Positions 15,783-24,262 of a stretch of DNA of 64,000 bases are shown here, piece after piece. Source of the DNA: Hymenobacter sediminicola (GTDB lineage: Bacteria; Bacteroidota; Bacteroidia; Cytophagales; Hymenobacteraceae); contig NZ_CP060202.1 in the NCBI RefSeq assembly GCF_014250515.1, positions 2,911,001 to 2,975,000 of the forward strand, in the 5' to 3' direction. The position numbers and the translations under genes were made by a program. The notes beneath the pieces were generated by a model. That model was not told where the DNA came from. It did no database searches and was given only the letters and a program-made list of their open reading frames with translations. Every line of letters begins with the position of its first letter. The first letter of the stretch is position 1.

Positions 15783-17672
15783 ATGCCCCTTACCCTAGCC
15801 GACCTCCGGGCCGCAACCCCACCGCCCGACCCTACAAAACACGACATTTCTACGCGCGCGGAACCGCCCGCCGACGGGGCCGCCGGGAGTTTTGAGAGCA
15901 ATACGCGCGGGCACGCGCCCGCGCGCGAGGGCGGCCACCCCACCCCGCCGATGTTGACAAATGTTGACACTTCCGCGCGCGCGTGTACTGGGCACGAAAC
16001 TCTCGACAGGACACAACCGGACACTCCCTCGCGCGCGGGCGCACCCGCGCGTAATGGTCCGACAATGCCGGGGCCGGCGCTGGATTGGTGCCTGCTGCAG
16101 TATGAGCAGCGGCACGGCGGCTTTCCGGCGCGGGGCGGGCGCAATGCTTGGCTTACGGCTCTAGCGTTCTTCTGCAATGAGAAAGGCGTGCCCCAGACCG
16201 ATCTGGAAGGCCACGCCGCCGGGTACGCCGGCCCCGACTTTACCGCCGACGAAATTGCCCGCACCGTCCGGGGTATTTACCAGCGCGAAGCCGCTCACCA
16301 CAACAGCAAGCCTTGGGAGCCACCGACGTTTCACCCAGCAATCGGGGCGGAGCAACCCGCCGCCGGCGCGGCCCCGGTTGCCAAGGCCGTACCCCTCAAC
16401 ACGCCCACCATTCCGCCGGAGGTGTACCAACTGCTCCCGGAGTTTCTGCAGCAGTGCTGCCAGCCCTTGCCCACTGCCCGGGAACGGGACGTACTGCTAA
16501 CCGGCGCACTGGCCGTGCTGTCGGGTTGTTTTCCTACGCTGGAAGGGCAGTACCGGGGGCCGGTTATCGGAGCCAACGTGTATGCCTTCATTGTAGCGCC
16601 GGCGGCTTCGGGTAAGGGTGCGCTGAATTGGGCGCGCAAACTAGCCTGGCCGCATCATCTGGCCGTTCGAGAAGCCAGCCAGCGCGAACGGGACGCCTAC
16701 GAAATGCAGCTGCAGGAGTACGAGCAACAGAAGCGCACCACCAAAACCGGCGCACCCTTGCCACCGAAGCCCGTAGAACCCGCTCGCCGCCGCCTCTTTA
16801 TTGCAGCCGACAACGGCGCGGCCAACGTGGTAAAGACGCTGGCCGAAAACGAGGAACGCGGGATTATCTGCGAAACGGAAGCCGACGCCCTAACCGGGGC
16901 GCTAAAACAGGATTTCGGGGACTATTCCGCCCTATTGCGGAAATGCTCCGAACACGAACCCCACCAATACGACCGTAAAACCGCCGGGACGTACGAGTTG
17001 AGCCGGCCGGCGCTGTCGGTAGCAATCGGAGGCACCCCAGAGCAAGTGAACCGGCTAATTCCCAGCGCCGAAGATGGGCTGTTTTCCCGCTTCTGGTTTT
17101 ATGCCTTCGAAGCTCCCCACGAATGGGACAACCCGTTTGCAGTTGGTGGGCCGAACCTCGACACTTGGTTTGAACGGCTTTCTGTTCGGGTATCGGAAAT
17201 GATAGCCGCCGCCGCCGCCGGCCGGATACTGGTTGAACTAACCGAAGCCCAGCAAGCGCGCTTCAATGCCGCCTGGCAGCAATGGTTAAGCGAAGGGGTA
17301 GCCGACTTTGGGGAGGGTTCTGGAAGTGCCGTAAAACGCCACGCCCGCGCCTGTTTCCGGTTGTGTATGCTGCTGACGCTGCTACGCTGTTTCGACAACG
17401 GGGAGGCCCCGGCCGGCCGTACGCTCACCTGCGAAGATGACGACCTAACCGCCGCCCTGCTGATTGCTGATGTGTACCGGTGCCACGCGCTGGCCTTATA
17501 CGAGCGGCTGCCCCGGCCCGTCGGCTCCGGGTTCCGCCAACCTACCAAGTATGCCGGCAAGGCAGTCAAGGAAGCCCAGGTACTTGCCCTACACACACAA
17601 GGGCTAAGCCTGCGAGAGATAGAGGCCCAAACTGGAATTCCGTTTAGCACCGTGCGCCGGTGGGTGGGTTAG
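15783..17672 (+). CDS. DUF3987 helicase/primase-type replication protein
   Basis: Start at 15783 (MPLTLADLRAATPP) is preferred; an earlier frame start at 15678 would place the tandem repeats inside the gene. About 629 residues. A low-complexity Pro/Ala/Arg linker (about 20-95) is encoded by CGCGCG-rich DNA. Then a PriCT-like domain follows (DWCLLQYEQRHGGFPARGGRN, TADEIARTVRGIYQRE). The DUF3987 ATPase domain has a P-loop-like FIVAPAASGKGALNWARK and ICETEADALTGALKQDFGDYS. The C-terminus is a resolvase/HTH-23-like helix pair (LSLREIEAQTGIPFSTVRRW). It is the expected replicative partner of the VirE_N protein upstream. Confidence 0.85.
   Translation: MPLTLADLRAATPPPDPTKHDISTRAEPPADGAAGSFESNTRGHAPAREGGHPTPPMLTNVDTSARACTGHETLDRTQPDTPSRAGAPARNGPTMPGPALDWCLLQYEQRHGGFPARGGRNAWLTALAFFCNEKGVPQTDLEGHAAGYAGPDFTADEIARTVRGIYQREAAHHNSKPWEPPTFHPAIGAEQPAAGAAPVAKAVPLNTPTIPPEVYQLLPEFLQQCCQPLPTARERDVLLTGALAVLSGCFPTLEGQYRGPVIGANVYAFIVAPAASGKGALNWARKLAWPHHLAVREASQRERDAYEMQLQEYEQQKRTTKTGAPLPPKPVEPARRRLFIAADNGAANVVKTLAENEERGIICETEADALTGALKQDFGDYSALLRKCSEHEPHQYDRKTAGTYELSRPALSVAIGGTPEQVNRLIPSAEDGLFSRFWFYAFEAPHEWDNPFAVGGPNLDTWFERLSVRVSEMIAAAAAGRILVELTEAQQARFNAAWQQWLSEGVADFGEGSGSAVKRHARACFRLCMLLTLLRCFDNGEAPAGRTLTCEDDDLTAALLIADVYRCHALALYERLPRPVGSGFRQPTKYAGKAVKEAQVLALHTQGLSLREIEAQTGIPFSTVRRWVG
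15853..16051 (+). repeat. Cluster of CGCGCG tracts with two perfect hairpins and a tandem 10-mer
   Basis: CGCGCG-type tracts lie at 15853-15860, 15904-15925, 15974-15983 and 16030-16051. Two form perfect stem-loops with 4-base loops: CGCGCGGGC/GCCCGCGCG (15904-15912, 15917-15925) and CGCGCGGG/CCCGCGCG (16032-16039, 16044-16051). Between them ATGTTGACAA and ATGTTGACAC are tandem (15951-15970). All lie in the unconserved linker of the DUF3987 protein. Confidence 0.55.
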
Positions 17673-17786
17673 TGGTGTGCCAAAAACGGCACACCAGAGT
17701 AAGCCCCCTCTGGCCGGTGGGCCTACTGTTTCAACGTGTGCCACGTGCCAAAAATGAAACGGCACACTTCGGCACACCCCGGCACC
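17673..17786 (+). repeat. GTGTGCC/GGCACAC repeat cluster with inverted repeat
   Basis: Directly after the DUF3987 stop codon, TGGTGTGCC (17673-17681) and GGCACACCA (17688-17696) form a perfect 9-bp inverted repeat. Further copies follow: GTGTGCC at 17736, GGCACAC at 17761 and 17771, and GGCACC at 17781. The stem has no T run, so it is more likely a protein-binding array (operator, iteron or nick-site region) than a simple terminator. Confidence 0.5.
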
Positions 17787-17898
17787 GCTTTACGTTGCGC
17801 CTACCCGAAAATACCTGCCGTTAACCGGACGACGGATAGAAAAGCAAATCTGCTTTCTGCTTAGATGACACGTACGACGCCTTTTAAACCCCAATCCT

Positions 17899-18783
17899 AT
17901 GCGAGTAACCATCTTGGAAAAAATCAAAGCTGAAACTCCGTTGGCTCAGCTATTCAACGCCTATATGCGGGGCCTGTCTACACTGGAAATATTCAGCACG
18001 CCCCGCGAATCAATGCACGCTTGCCGGGTCGGCTTTGCGCGGGAAGCCAAAGCCCCCGCTAAGCTAAAAAGTACCAGCAAGTACAAATCAACTAGCTTGG
18101 CTTACGCCGCCCAACGCTACTACGAACTAACGGTGCTGAGCAATTCGCTGGGGCATCTGTATTGGTGCATTGAGGAAGCCGATAAGGTGCTGCAGGACTT
18201 CTTTACCACTCATAACGGCGACCTGTTGGCTTACGCGAAGGATAACCGCCGCCGGAGCTTGAGCGAGTACGGCGGGGGCGACGACGACGACTGGCAGCCC
18301 GACCCGGCCGCCCCCGATGGGTGGGCCGTAGCCGATACTAACGAGCCCGCTCGCCTGGCTGACTACACGCTGCATAGTGAGCTGGGGCGCTTCTTTGCTA
18401 ACGAGGCCGAACACGGGGAATACATTGGTACCAGCGGCCCGATTGATTATGGCTACTTCACAACCCTAGTGGAGAACCAGACCGACTTCTGCGCCCGCAA
18501 GATGTTAGCCGCCGGGGGGCTGGGACAGTTGCCTATGTATGCTCCCAACGAGGCGGGCGAAATGGTAGAAATACCCGTTATCGATTTGATAGAGCGGGAA
18601 ATAAATGAGGACATCAATAACGAGCGGCTAACGGCCTACTTCTGCGGCGTCCTAAATGCTGGCCAGCACCTAGCTACTTGTTACGCTACCATGCCCCGGC
18701 ATGAGCTAACCGGGTACCGGCTGCTGCGGGAGGTATTGGGCAGTATGCTGGCCGTGAAAGTCGCGGCATATCCACCTTTCTAG
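17899..18783 (+). CDS. Hypothetical element protein
   Basis: A 294-residue soluble protein I do not recognise. It has a Lys/Ser-rich stretch (KLKSTSKYKSTSLAYAAQRYY), a helical region (ELTVLSNSLGHLYWCIEEADK), an acidic patch (GGGDDDDWQPDPAAPD) and a helical C-terminus. It follows the DUF3987 gene after the GGCACAC repeat cluster. GC-rich coding matches the replication genes, so it probably belongs to the element backbone rather than to the cargo. Confidence 0.72.
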   Translation: MRVTILEKIKAETPLAQLFNAYMRGLSTLEIFSTPRESMHACRVGFAREAKAPAKLKSTSKYKSTSLAYAAQRYYELTVLSNSLGHLYWCIEEADKVLQDFFTTHNGDLLAYAKDNRRRSLSEYGGGDDDDWQPDPAAPDGWAVADTNEPARLADYTLHSELGRFFANEAEHGEYIGTSGPIDYGYFTTLVENQTDFCARKMLAAGGLGQLPMYAPNEAGEMVEIPVIDLIEREINEDINNERLTAYFCGVLNAGQHLATCYATMPRHELTGYRLLREVLGSMLAVKVAAYPPF

Positions 18784-18958
18784 TTGGTGTGGGCACCCGT
18801 GCAGCCTGTGCCGATCCAGCCGATAATTACGGCCAAATACGGGCCACTTCTGATGTACTGATGGGAGCCGACACCTCAATTAGGGGATGGGGGTTGAAGT
18901 CCTTAACAGTAGGCCACATACACCGCTAAACCCAGCCGCAAACACACGCGTGCATAAT

Positions 18959-19042
18959 TCAACCCCAAAAGTCCCCGGCTGCTAAGGCCTGCTCTACGGT
19001 GTATTCTCTAAAGATTTCGGCTACCTTACGCCTATCTATCAC
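18959..19042 (-). pseudogene. Possible remnant of a small minus-strand gene
   Basis: A 27-codon GTG-started minus-strand frame reads MIDRRKVAEIFREYTVEQAL and ends AGDFWG. It looks protein-like in a 284-base gap (18784-19067) that is otherwise empty. It could be the tail of a decayed gene; it is short enough to be chance. Confidence 0.2.
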
Positions 19043-19067
19043 TTGCTAGCGGCTGGGCTTTTTATCT

Positions 19068-19208
19068 GTGACTTACCCTGAATTTGAGAAACGCGGCTGG
19101 CATCTATCCGGCGGCGCGGAACACTCCAATTATGTCGGCTTCATTACCGACCTGTGCCAGCTGTTAGGCGTGGCCCCACCCGACCCCAAAACTGACGACC
19201 CTACTTAG
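19068..19208 (+). pseudogene. Detached N-terminus of the type IIG R-M gene, ended by in-frame TAG
   Basis: A frame from GTG at 19068 reads 46 codons (VTYPEFEKRGWHLSG, NYVGFITDLCQLLGV) and stops at TAG 19206-19208. It is in the same frame as the 1078-codon gene that continues after it. The codons between 19209 and 19302 (DAYVIERGVTFYNGAGKD, GRIDLYKRGCFVMETK) continue the same domain without another stop. The start of the PD-(D/E)XK nuclease domain of type IIG enzymes has exactly this order. So one nonsense codon splits an otherwise intact gene. Confidence 0.8.
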
Positions 19209-19301
19209 GATGCCTATGTAATTGAGCGTGGGGTAACCTTTTACAACGGGGCCGGCAAAGACACCACTGGCCGAATAGACCTCTACAAGCGGGGCTGCTT
19301 T

Positions 19302-22300
19302 GTGATGGAAACCAAACAGGGCACCACCAAACGCACCACCGAAGTACAAGCCGAACGTGCCCGGCTAGGCCTAAGTAACCCGAAGCTACGAAAGGGCCAC
19401 GCCGTGCGCGGTACTGCCGCTTGGTTGCAAGTGATGGAATCGGCACGCCAACAGGCCCTTGGTTACGTGCGGGCCCTGCCAGCCTCCGAGCCTCGCCCTC
19501 CTTTCGTGATTGTGTCGGATGTGGGTTACTGTTTCGATGTGTATAGCAACTTTGCCGGGGTAGGCGACAACTACGCGCCTTTCCCGGACTCGCAGCAGTT
19601 TCGGGTGATGCTGCCGGAGCTGGCCGATGAGAGAATACGCGAGCGGTTCCACCTGCTATTTACCGACCCGCAACAACTCGACCCCGCCCGCCTCGCGGCC
19701 AAAGTAACTCGCGAACTGGCCGGACAGCTGGCCAAACTATCGGCCCAGCTGGAGGAAGCCAACCACGGCACCGAAGTAGTGGCCACGTTTCTAATGCGGT
19801 GCCTGTTTACCATGTTCGCGGAAGATACCGGGCTGATTCCAAACGACTCGTTTAAGGGCGTGCTGGAGGACTACGACACCGACAAACGCCGGCCCGACCT
19901 GCCCCACGCCCTCGAAAGCCTGTGGCAGAGCATGGATAAAGGAGGATTTGCCCCTACGCTGCATACCTCTATCCGACAGTTTAACGGTAAGCTGTTCCAC
20001 GACGCAACCGCCCTACCCCTGTCGGCCGCTCAGGTAGAACTATTGCGCAAGGCCGCCGCCGCCGATTGGACTACTGTAGAACCGGCCATTTTCGGTACCC
20101 TGTTGGAAAGAGCCCTAGACCCCCACGAACGCCACCGGCTAGGGGCCCACTATACCCCGCGCCGCTACGTGGAACGGTTGGTTGTGCCCGCCGTGCTGGA
20201 GCCCTTGCGCCGCGAGTGGGCTGCCGCCCAAGCCGCGAGTGCCCAGCTACACGACAACGACAAAGACACCGAGGCGCGGGGCGAGCTGGTGAAGTTCCTA
20301 CGCCGCCTCACGTCGGTTAAAATCCTTGACCCCGCCTGTGGGTCGGGCAATTTCCTGTACGTGACGCTGGAGCATCTGAAACGGCTGGAGGGAGAGGTAC
20401 TGGCCGCTATCAATGCCTACGGGCAAACGGGCCTACTCGACCTGGCCGGCGGTACCACCGTTAGCCCGCGCCAGCTGCTAGGACTGGAACTCAACCCACG
20501 CGCCGCTGCTATTGCTGACGTGGTGCTGCGAATCGGCTACCTACAATGGCATATCCGTACCCACGGCCTCACCCAGCTAGCCGAGCCGCTGCTCGATGAC
20601 TACCAGAATATCCGGCATCAGGACGCGGTACTAGCCCATGGCCCAGCCCAACCCCGCCTTGATGCCCAAGGCCAACCTGTGACGAGGTGGGATGGGCGCA
20701 CCACCCGCCCCAACCCAGCCACCGGCCAGGAGGTGCCCGATGAAAACGCCCGCGTAGCCGTGCTGGACTACCCGAACCCCCGGCCCACGTCGTGGCCCGA
20801 TGCTGATTTCATTGTCGGCAACCCGCCGTTTATTGGGGCGTCCCGAATGCGCGACCTGTTAGGCGACGGGTACACCGAAGCCCTACGCAAAGCCTACGCG
20901 GGCCGGGGCGTGCCCGAATCGGCCGATTTTGTGATGTACTGGTGGCACAAGGCCGCGCTGGCCGTACGCGACGACCACGCCCTGCGGTTCGGCTTCATTA
21001 CCACCAACAGCATTAAACAGACCTTCAACCGGCAAGTAATGCTCCCCTTCGTAGGTGGCGACAACGCCCCGCTACAGCTCAATTTTGCCATTCCCGACCA
21101 CCCGTGGGTAACGAGTGAGGACGGGGCCGCCGTGCGGGTAGGTATGACGGTAGCCGACCGCACCCGCCCCGGCCGGGCGTGGGGTCAGCTACTCAAGTTG
21201 AAAACTGAAACCCGCCCCGAAGGTGACGACGCGGCCGATGTGACGTTTATTGAAAACCAAGGGCGAATTCTACCTGATTTGAGTATCGGGGCAAACTTAG
21301 ATAACGCCCGTCCACTTAAAGCCAATGATAAGTTAGCCAACCGAGGCATGCAGCCTATGGGACTAGGATTCATTATTTCGGCCGCTCAAGCGGAGATATT
21401 TGGGTTAGGTAGTATAGAAGGAGCAGATAACTATATCCGTCCTTATATGAATGGCAAGGATATAACTGACACCCCGCGAGGAGTTTTTGCTTTAGATTTT
21501 TTCGGTTTGTCTGAAAGCCAGGTAAGAAGTGAGTTCCCAGCTGCTTTTCAACATTTACTAGAAAATGTAAAGCCAAGCCGTGAGCAAAACAACCGTGCTT
21601 CCTATAAGAAAAACTGGTGGGTGTTTGGAGAGGCCAGAGCTAGTTTTAGGCCTGCTTTACAAGGACTAGAAAGGTATATCATCACTCCGCGTGTAGCAAA
21701 GCATAGTTTTTTTCAATTTCTTGAAAAATCTACTCAAGCTGATGACAGACTTGTCATATTAGCTCTAGATGATGCTTACCATCTCGGGATATTGTCAAGT
21801 CGCATACATACTATTTGGTCATTAGCGGTTGGTGGAAGATTAGGCATTGGCAATGACCCATCATACGATAAATCCCGCTGTTTCGACCCTTTCCCCTTCC
21901 CTGATGCCACGCCCGACCAGCAGGCCCAAATCCGCGAGCTAGCAGAAACGCTAGACGCGCACCGCAAACGCCAGCAGGCAGCCTACCCCGGCCTCACCCT
22001 CACTAACCTCTACAACGTGGTCGAAAAGCTACGCGCCGGCCACGCCCTCACCCCCAAAGAGCAAACCACCAAACAGCAGGGCCTCGCCTCAATAGTGCTG
22101 GAGCTACACCGCGACCTAGACGCGGCCGTAGCTGCCGCCTACGGTTGGCCCACAGAATTACCCGACGCGGAGCTACTGGCCAACTTGGTAGCCCTCAACC
22201 GCGCCCGCGCTGCCGAAGAAAAAGCTGGCACCGTGCGCTACCTGCGCCCCGCCTACCAAGCCCCCGGCCAGCAGCAAACCGGCCTTAACCTTCCCACCCG

Positions 22301-22535
22301 CGTAGCCACCGAAACCGCCGCCGCCGTGGCCCTGCTACCATGGCCCGCCGAGCTGGCCAAACAGATACAAGCCGTGCGCGACGTGGTAACCCAGGCCCAA
22401 GCCCCCCTCACGCCCAAACAGGTAGCCGCCCGGTTCGCCGGGGCCGGCCCCGCCAAAGTGCAGCCGATACTCGATACCCTTGCTACCCTGTCGCTGCTGC
22501 GGTGGGTAGAAGCTGAAAACGCCTACGCAGCGTAG
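19302..22535 (+). CDS. Type IIG restriction-modification protein, methyltransferase and specificity part
   Basis: A SAM-dependent adenine methyltransferase fused to a target-recognition domain; the N-terminal nuclease part is cut off by the upstream TAG. The frame can restart at GTG 19302 or ATG 19305, right at the ExK of the nuclease motif (METKQG). Then: helical connector (about 120-330, LGAHYTPRRYVERLVVPA), motif I DPACGSGNFLYV (about 342), motif IV NPPFIG (about 506), target recognition (about 650-860) and a helical C-terminus. DNA for about 21225-21885, the recognition domain, is distinctly AT-richer than the rest. As it stands it would be a solitary methyltransferase at best. Full-length relatives of this class are about 1100-1200 residues. 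Confidence 0.85.
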   Translation: MMETKQGTTKRTTEVQAERARLGLSNPKLRKGHAVRGTAAWLQVMESARQQALGYVRALPASEPRPPFVIVSDVGYCFDVYSNFAGVGDNYAPFPDSQQFRVMLPELADERIRERFHLLFTDPQQLDPARLAAKVTRELAGQLAKLSAQLEEANHGTEVVATFLMRCLFTMFAEDTGLIPNDSFKGVLEDYDTDKRRPDLPHALESLWQSMDKGGFAPTLHTSIRQFNGKLFHDATALPLSAAQVELLRKAAAADWTTVEPAIFGTLLERALDPHERHRLGAHYTPRRYVERLVVPAVLEPLRREWAAAQAASAQLHDNDKDTEARGELVKFLRRLTSVKILDPACGSGNFLYVTLEHLKRLEGEVLAAINAYGQTGLLDLAGGTTVSPRQLLGLELNPRAAAIADVVLRIGYLQWHIRTHGLTQLAEPLLDDYQNIRHQDAVLAHGPAQPRLDAQGQPVTRWDGRTTRPNPATGQEVPDENARVAVLDYPNPRPTSWPDADFIVGNPPFIGASRMRDLLGDGYTEALRKAYAGRGVPESADFVMYWWHKAALAVRDDHALRFGFITTNSIKQTFNRQVMLPFVGGDNAPLQLNFAIPDHPWVTSEDGAAVRVGMTVADRTRPGRAWGQLLKLKTETRPEGDDAADVTFIENQGRILPDLSIGANLDNARPLKANDKLANRGMQPMGLGFIISAAQAEIFGLGSIEGADNYIRPYMNGKDITDTPRGVFALDFFGLSESQVRSEFPAAFQHLLENVKPSREQNNRASYKKNWWVFGEARASFRPALQGLERYIITPRVAKHSFFQFLEKSTQADDRLVILALDDAYHLGILSSRIHTIWSLAVGGRLGIGNDPSYDKSRCFDPFPFPDATPDQQAQIRELAETLDAHRKRQQAAYPGLTLTNLYNVVEKLRAGHALTPKEQTTKQQGLASIVLELHRDLDAAVAAAYGWPTELPDAELLANLVALNRARAAEEKAGTVRYLRPAYQAPGQQQTGLNLPTRVATETAAAVALLPWPAELAKQIQAVRDVVTQAQAPLTPKQVAARFAGAGPAKVQPILDTLATLSLLRWVEAENAYAA

Positions 22536-22571
22536 TAGTCACATTACAAAATAGATAACCAACCGAAACCG

Positions 22572-23012
22572 ATGGCAATTTTTGGAGCAGGTTCTACCTG
22601 GTATGGATCAGATGAAAAGAAAGACTATTTCTTCGAAAAGGGCATTTATGAAATCGGCTGGGATTATCCCGACGCAAAGGATTTGTATGATGCCTTTTCG
22701 TTACTCAAAGCAGGTGATATTATCTACCTTAAGTCTAGTAGCCCCGGTTCGCGTGATATAAGAGTTAAAGGCGTTGGAATAGTAACCACTTCATTCCTAC
22801 ACTCGCTATTTTTAGGTTCAAATCCTTCAAAGTTGGATATTGAATCAGAAGAAATTACAGTTCGTATGCAAGTCAAATGGATTATTAAAAATGATTTCTA
22901 CATTTCAATTCCCATGAGTGAGGGTAAAATGACAAACGTAAGAGCTGCAACATTCTATGAAGAATCGTTGCCGTACGTTCAGAAAGAGATTATAGACAAG
23001 CTTTTTCCGTAA
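22572..23012 (+). CDS. Small PUA/EVE-like protein linked to the R-M gene
   Basis: A 146-residue protein starting 37 bases after the R-M stop. The pattern KGIYEIGWDYPDAKDLYDAF, LLKAGDIIYLKS, IRVKGVGIVTTSF resembles the EVE/PUA-like fold: an aromatic first strand, then GD-I-LK, then G-GIV. EVE-type domains read modified bases and often accompany restriction systems, so a helper or modified-DNA reader role is plausible. AT-rich codon use matches the foreign-looking recognition domain of the R-M gene rather than its GC-rich backbone. The fold assignment rests on pattern only. Confidence 0.55.
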   Translation: MAIFGAGSTWYGSDEKKDYFFEKGIYEIGWDYPDAKDLYDAFSLLKAGDIIYLKSSSPGSRDIRVKGVGIVTTSFLHSLFLGSNPSKLDIESEEITVRMQVKWIIKNDFYISIPMSEGKMTNVRAATFYEESLPYVQKEIIDKLFP

Positions 23013-23046
23013 TACGAAACCGTGTATTTCGCTCTACACATTCGAC

Positions 23047-23087
23047 CTCGTAAAGAGTGCCTCTAAAGCGCTTTTTACGGGGTTTTT
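23047..23087 (+). terminator. Terminator after the R-M / PUA-like genes
   Basis: CTCGTAAAG-AGTGC pairs with GCGCT-TTTTACGGG around loop CTCTAAA (one G-T pair), followed by GTTTTT. It lies 35 bases after the PUA-like gene and closes the cargo operon. Confidence 0.75.
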
Positions 23088-23160
23088 CGTTCCCATAGCA
23101 CCCGGCATATATCGTAACTTACCTAATGATTTCGGCTACCTATGCCGTGTTATACCTGCG

Positions 23161-23753
23161 ATGCCTCGATACCCCAACTACCCCACCACCTGCGAAGGAA
23201 CTCAACGCCTAGAATTGGCCTACCTGCGTCAGCAAGGATTACTATTGCCTGGCTTGCATAGTAGACGTTGCATTGGAGTAACCGCGGGGAGCGTACAGGT
23301 TCCATTGGCCTGGAAGCCTGTATTGAGCCGGACGGAAACAGCTACTTAAGGCTATACTACACGGTAAACAAGGAGCGCCAATACGATTACCGGGTGCAGC
23401 TGGAGCAACAGCCCAGCAATCTTCGCGGCGTAATTGGCCACCGATGGTATATGGTATGCCCAACCACTGGCCGCCGTGCCACCGTCCTTTATATGCGGAG
23501 CGGCACCGGCGTATTTGCCCACCGTCAGGCATTTCCGCAAAAACGTCTGTACTATGATGCCCAGTTAGAGAACAAACGCTTTCGGGGCATCAGTGCCTAC
23601 TTTGGTGTTGATAGAGAGTGGGAGGCGCAGTTGCGTAAGGGCCGTAAAACCCACTATAGGGGCCGCCCAACGCGCTGGTTCGCCCGTCTGCTCCGGTTGG
23701 ATAAACGCGCCGAAACTTTGGGGCCTCAGTTGCTGCTTTTACTGCAGCGCTAA
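23161..23753 (+). pseudogene. Frameshifted hypothetical gene
   Basis: Frame one from ATG 23161 reads MPRYPNYPTTCEGTQRLELA, YLRQQGLLLPGLHSRR. The next frame takes over at about 23262-23268 and continues LHWSNRGERTGSIGLEACIE, NSYLRLYYTVNKERQYDYRV to 23753. A +1/-2 shift between the two halves restores one protein of about 197 residues. The first half is conventional N-terminus material and the second half has no start of its own (only TTG after a TAG at 23262). The family is a small Hymenobacter-style hypothetical protein of unknown function. A sequencing error cannot be excluded. Confidence 0.65.
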
Positions 23754-23790
23754 CCTTCTTTATCTGTTCCGGCACATGCGCCCGAAACAT

Positions 23791-23833
23791 AAAAAAGCCT
23801 CACGCCCCCTCAACCGAGGAACGTGGGGCTTTT
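23791..23833. terminator. Bidirectional terminator between converging element genes
   Basis: AAAAGCCTCACG pairs with CGTGGGGCTTTT (one T-G pair), with an inner CCTC/GAGG stem, and A and T runs on either side. It ends transcripts from both the frameshifted gene (plus) and the RHH-like gene (minus). Confidence 0.8.
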
Positions 23834-23846
23834 CCTCAGGGTGCAT

Positions 23847-24233
23847 TTATTGGCCTAGAATCACGTTCTGTTCTTCGAGTACAGATCGAATAATGTTTAT
23901 GGTGTACTCACCAATACCCTCTAATTGTCCAAGCTTTTTTGCACCTAGTTTTCCTAGCTGCAGCCATGTGCTAATACTATTCCGCTCTAGATACTCTTTC
24001 ATGGATTCAAGGGCAGCTTCACTTAACCCTCTTTCCAATAGCAGCATATCTATCCGTTCACTATCAACTACTAAAGCAGCCGAAATAGGCTTTAGAATTG
24101 TCCATTTTGCATTGTAAGCCTGGCTAACTAATATTTCTACTAGCGCCGATTTTGACACTTTGTTTTGCTCAGATAACGTGTTCAATAATTCTTCCGTGGC
24201 CTGAGGAATCTGAAAACCATTCTCGTTAACCAT
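23847..24233 (-). CDS. Small RHH-like / helix-hairpin-helix-like protein
   Basis: The start at 24233 (MVNENGFQIPQATEELLNTL) is chosen because the longer frame to 24356 reads through a strong hairpin at 24263-24301. The protein then has 128 residues. The N-terminus (FQIPQATEELLNTLSEQNKV, SKSALVEILVSQAYN) resembles a ribbon-helix-helix domain. The C-terminus (LGAKKLGQLEGIGEYTINII) resembles a helix-hairpin-helix. It is the only clear minus-strand gene of the element and sits at its right end, where a repressor or accessory DNA-binding protein is often found. The domain assignment is tentative. Confidence 0.6.
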   Translation of the reverse strand: MVNENGFQIPQATEELLNTLSEQNKVSKSALVEILVSQAYNAKWTILKPISAALVVDSERIDMLLLERGLSEAALESMKEYLERNSISTWLQLGKLGAKKLGQLEGIGEYTINIIRSVLEEQNVILGQ

Positions 24234-24262
24234 AAGATGCGGATTTTTCACAATGATACAGT

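Noticed and set aside
15743..16264. Overlapping minus-strand ORFs in the CGCGCG region
   Set aside because: Open only because of GC-rich palindromic DNA; Arg/Pro/Ala bias and no start signals.
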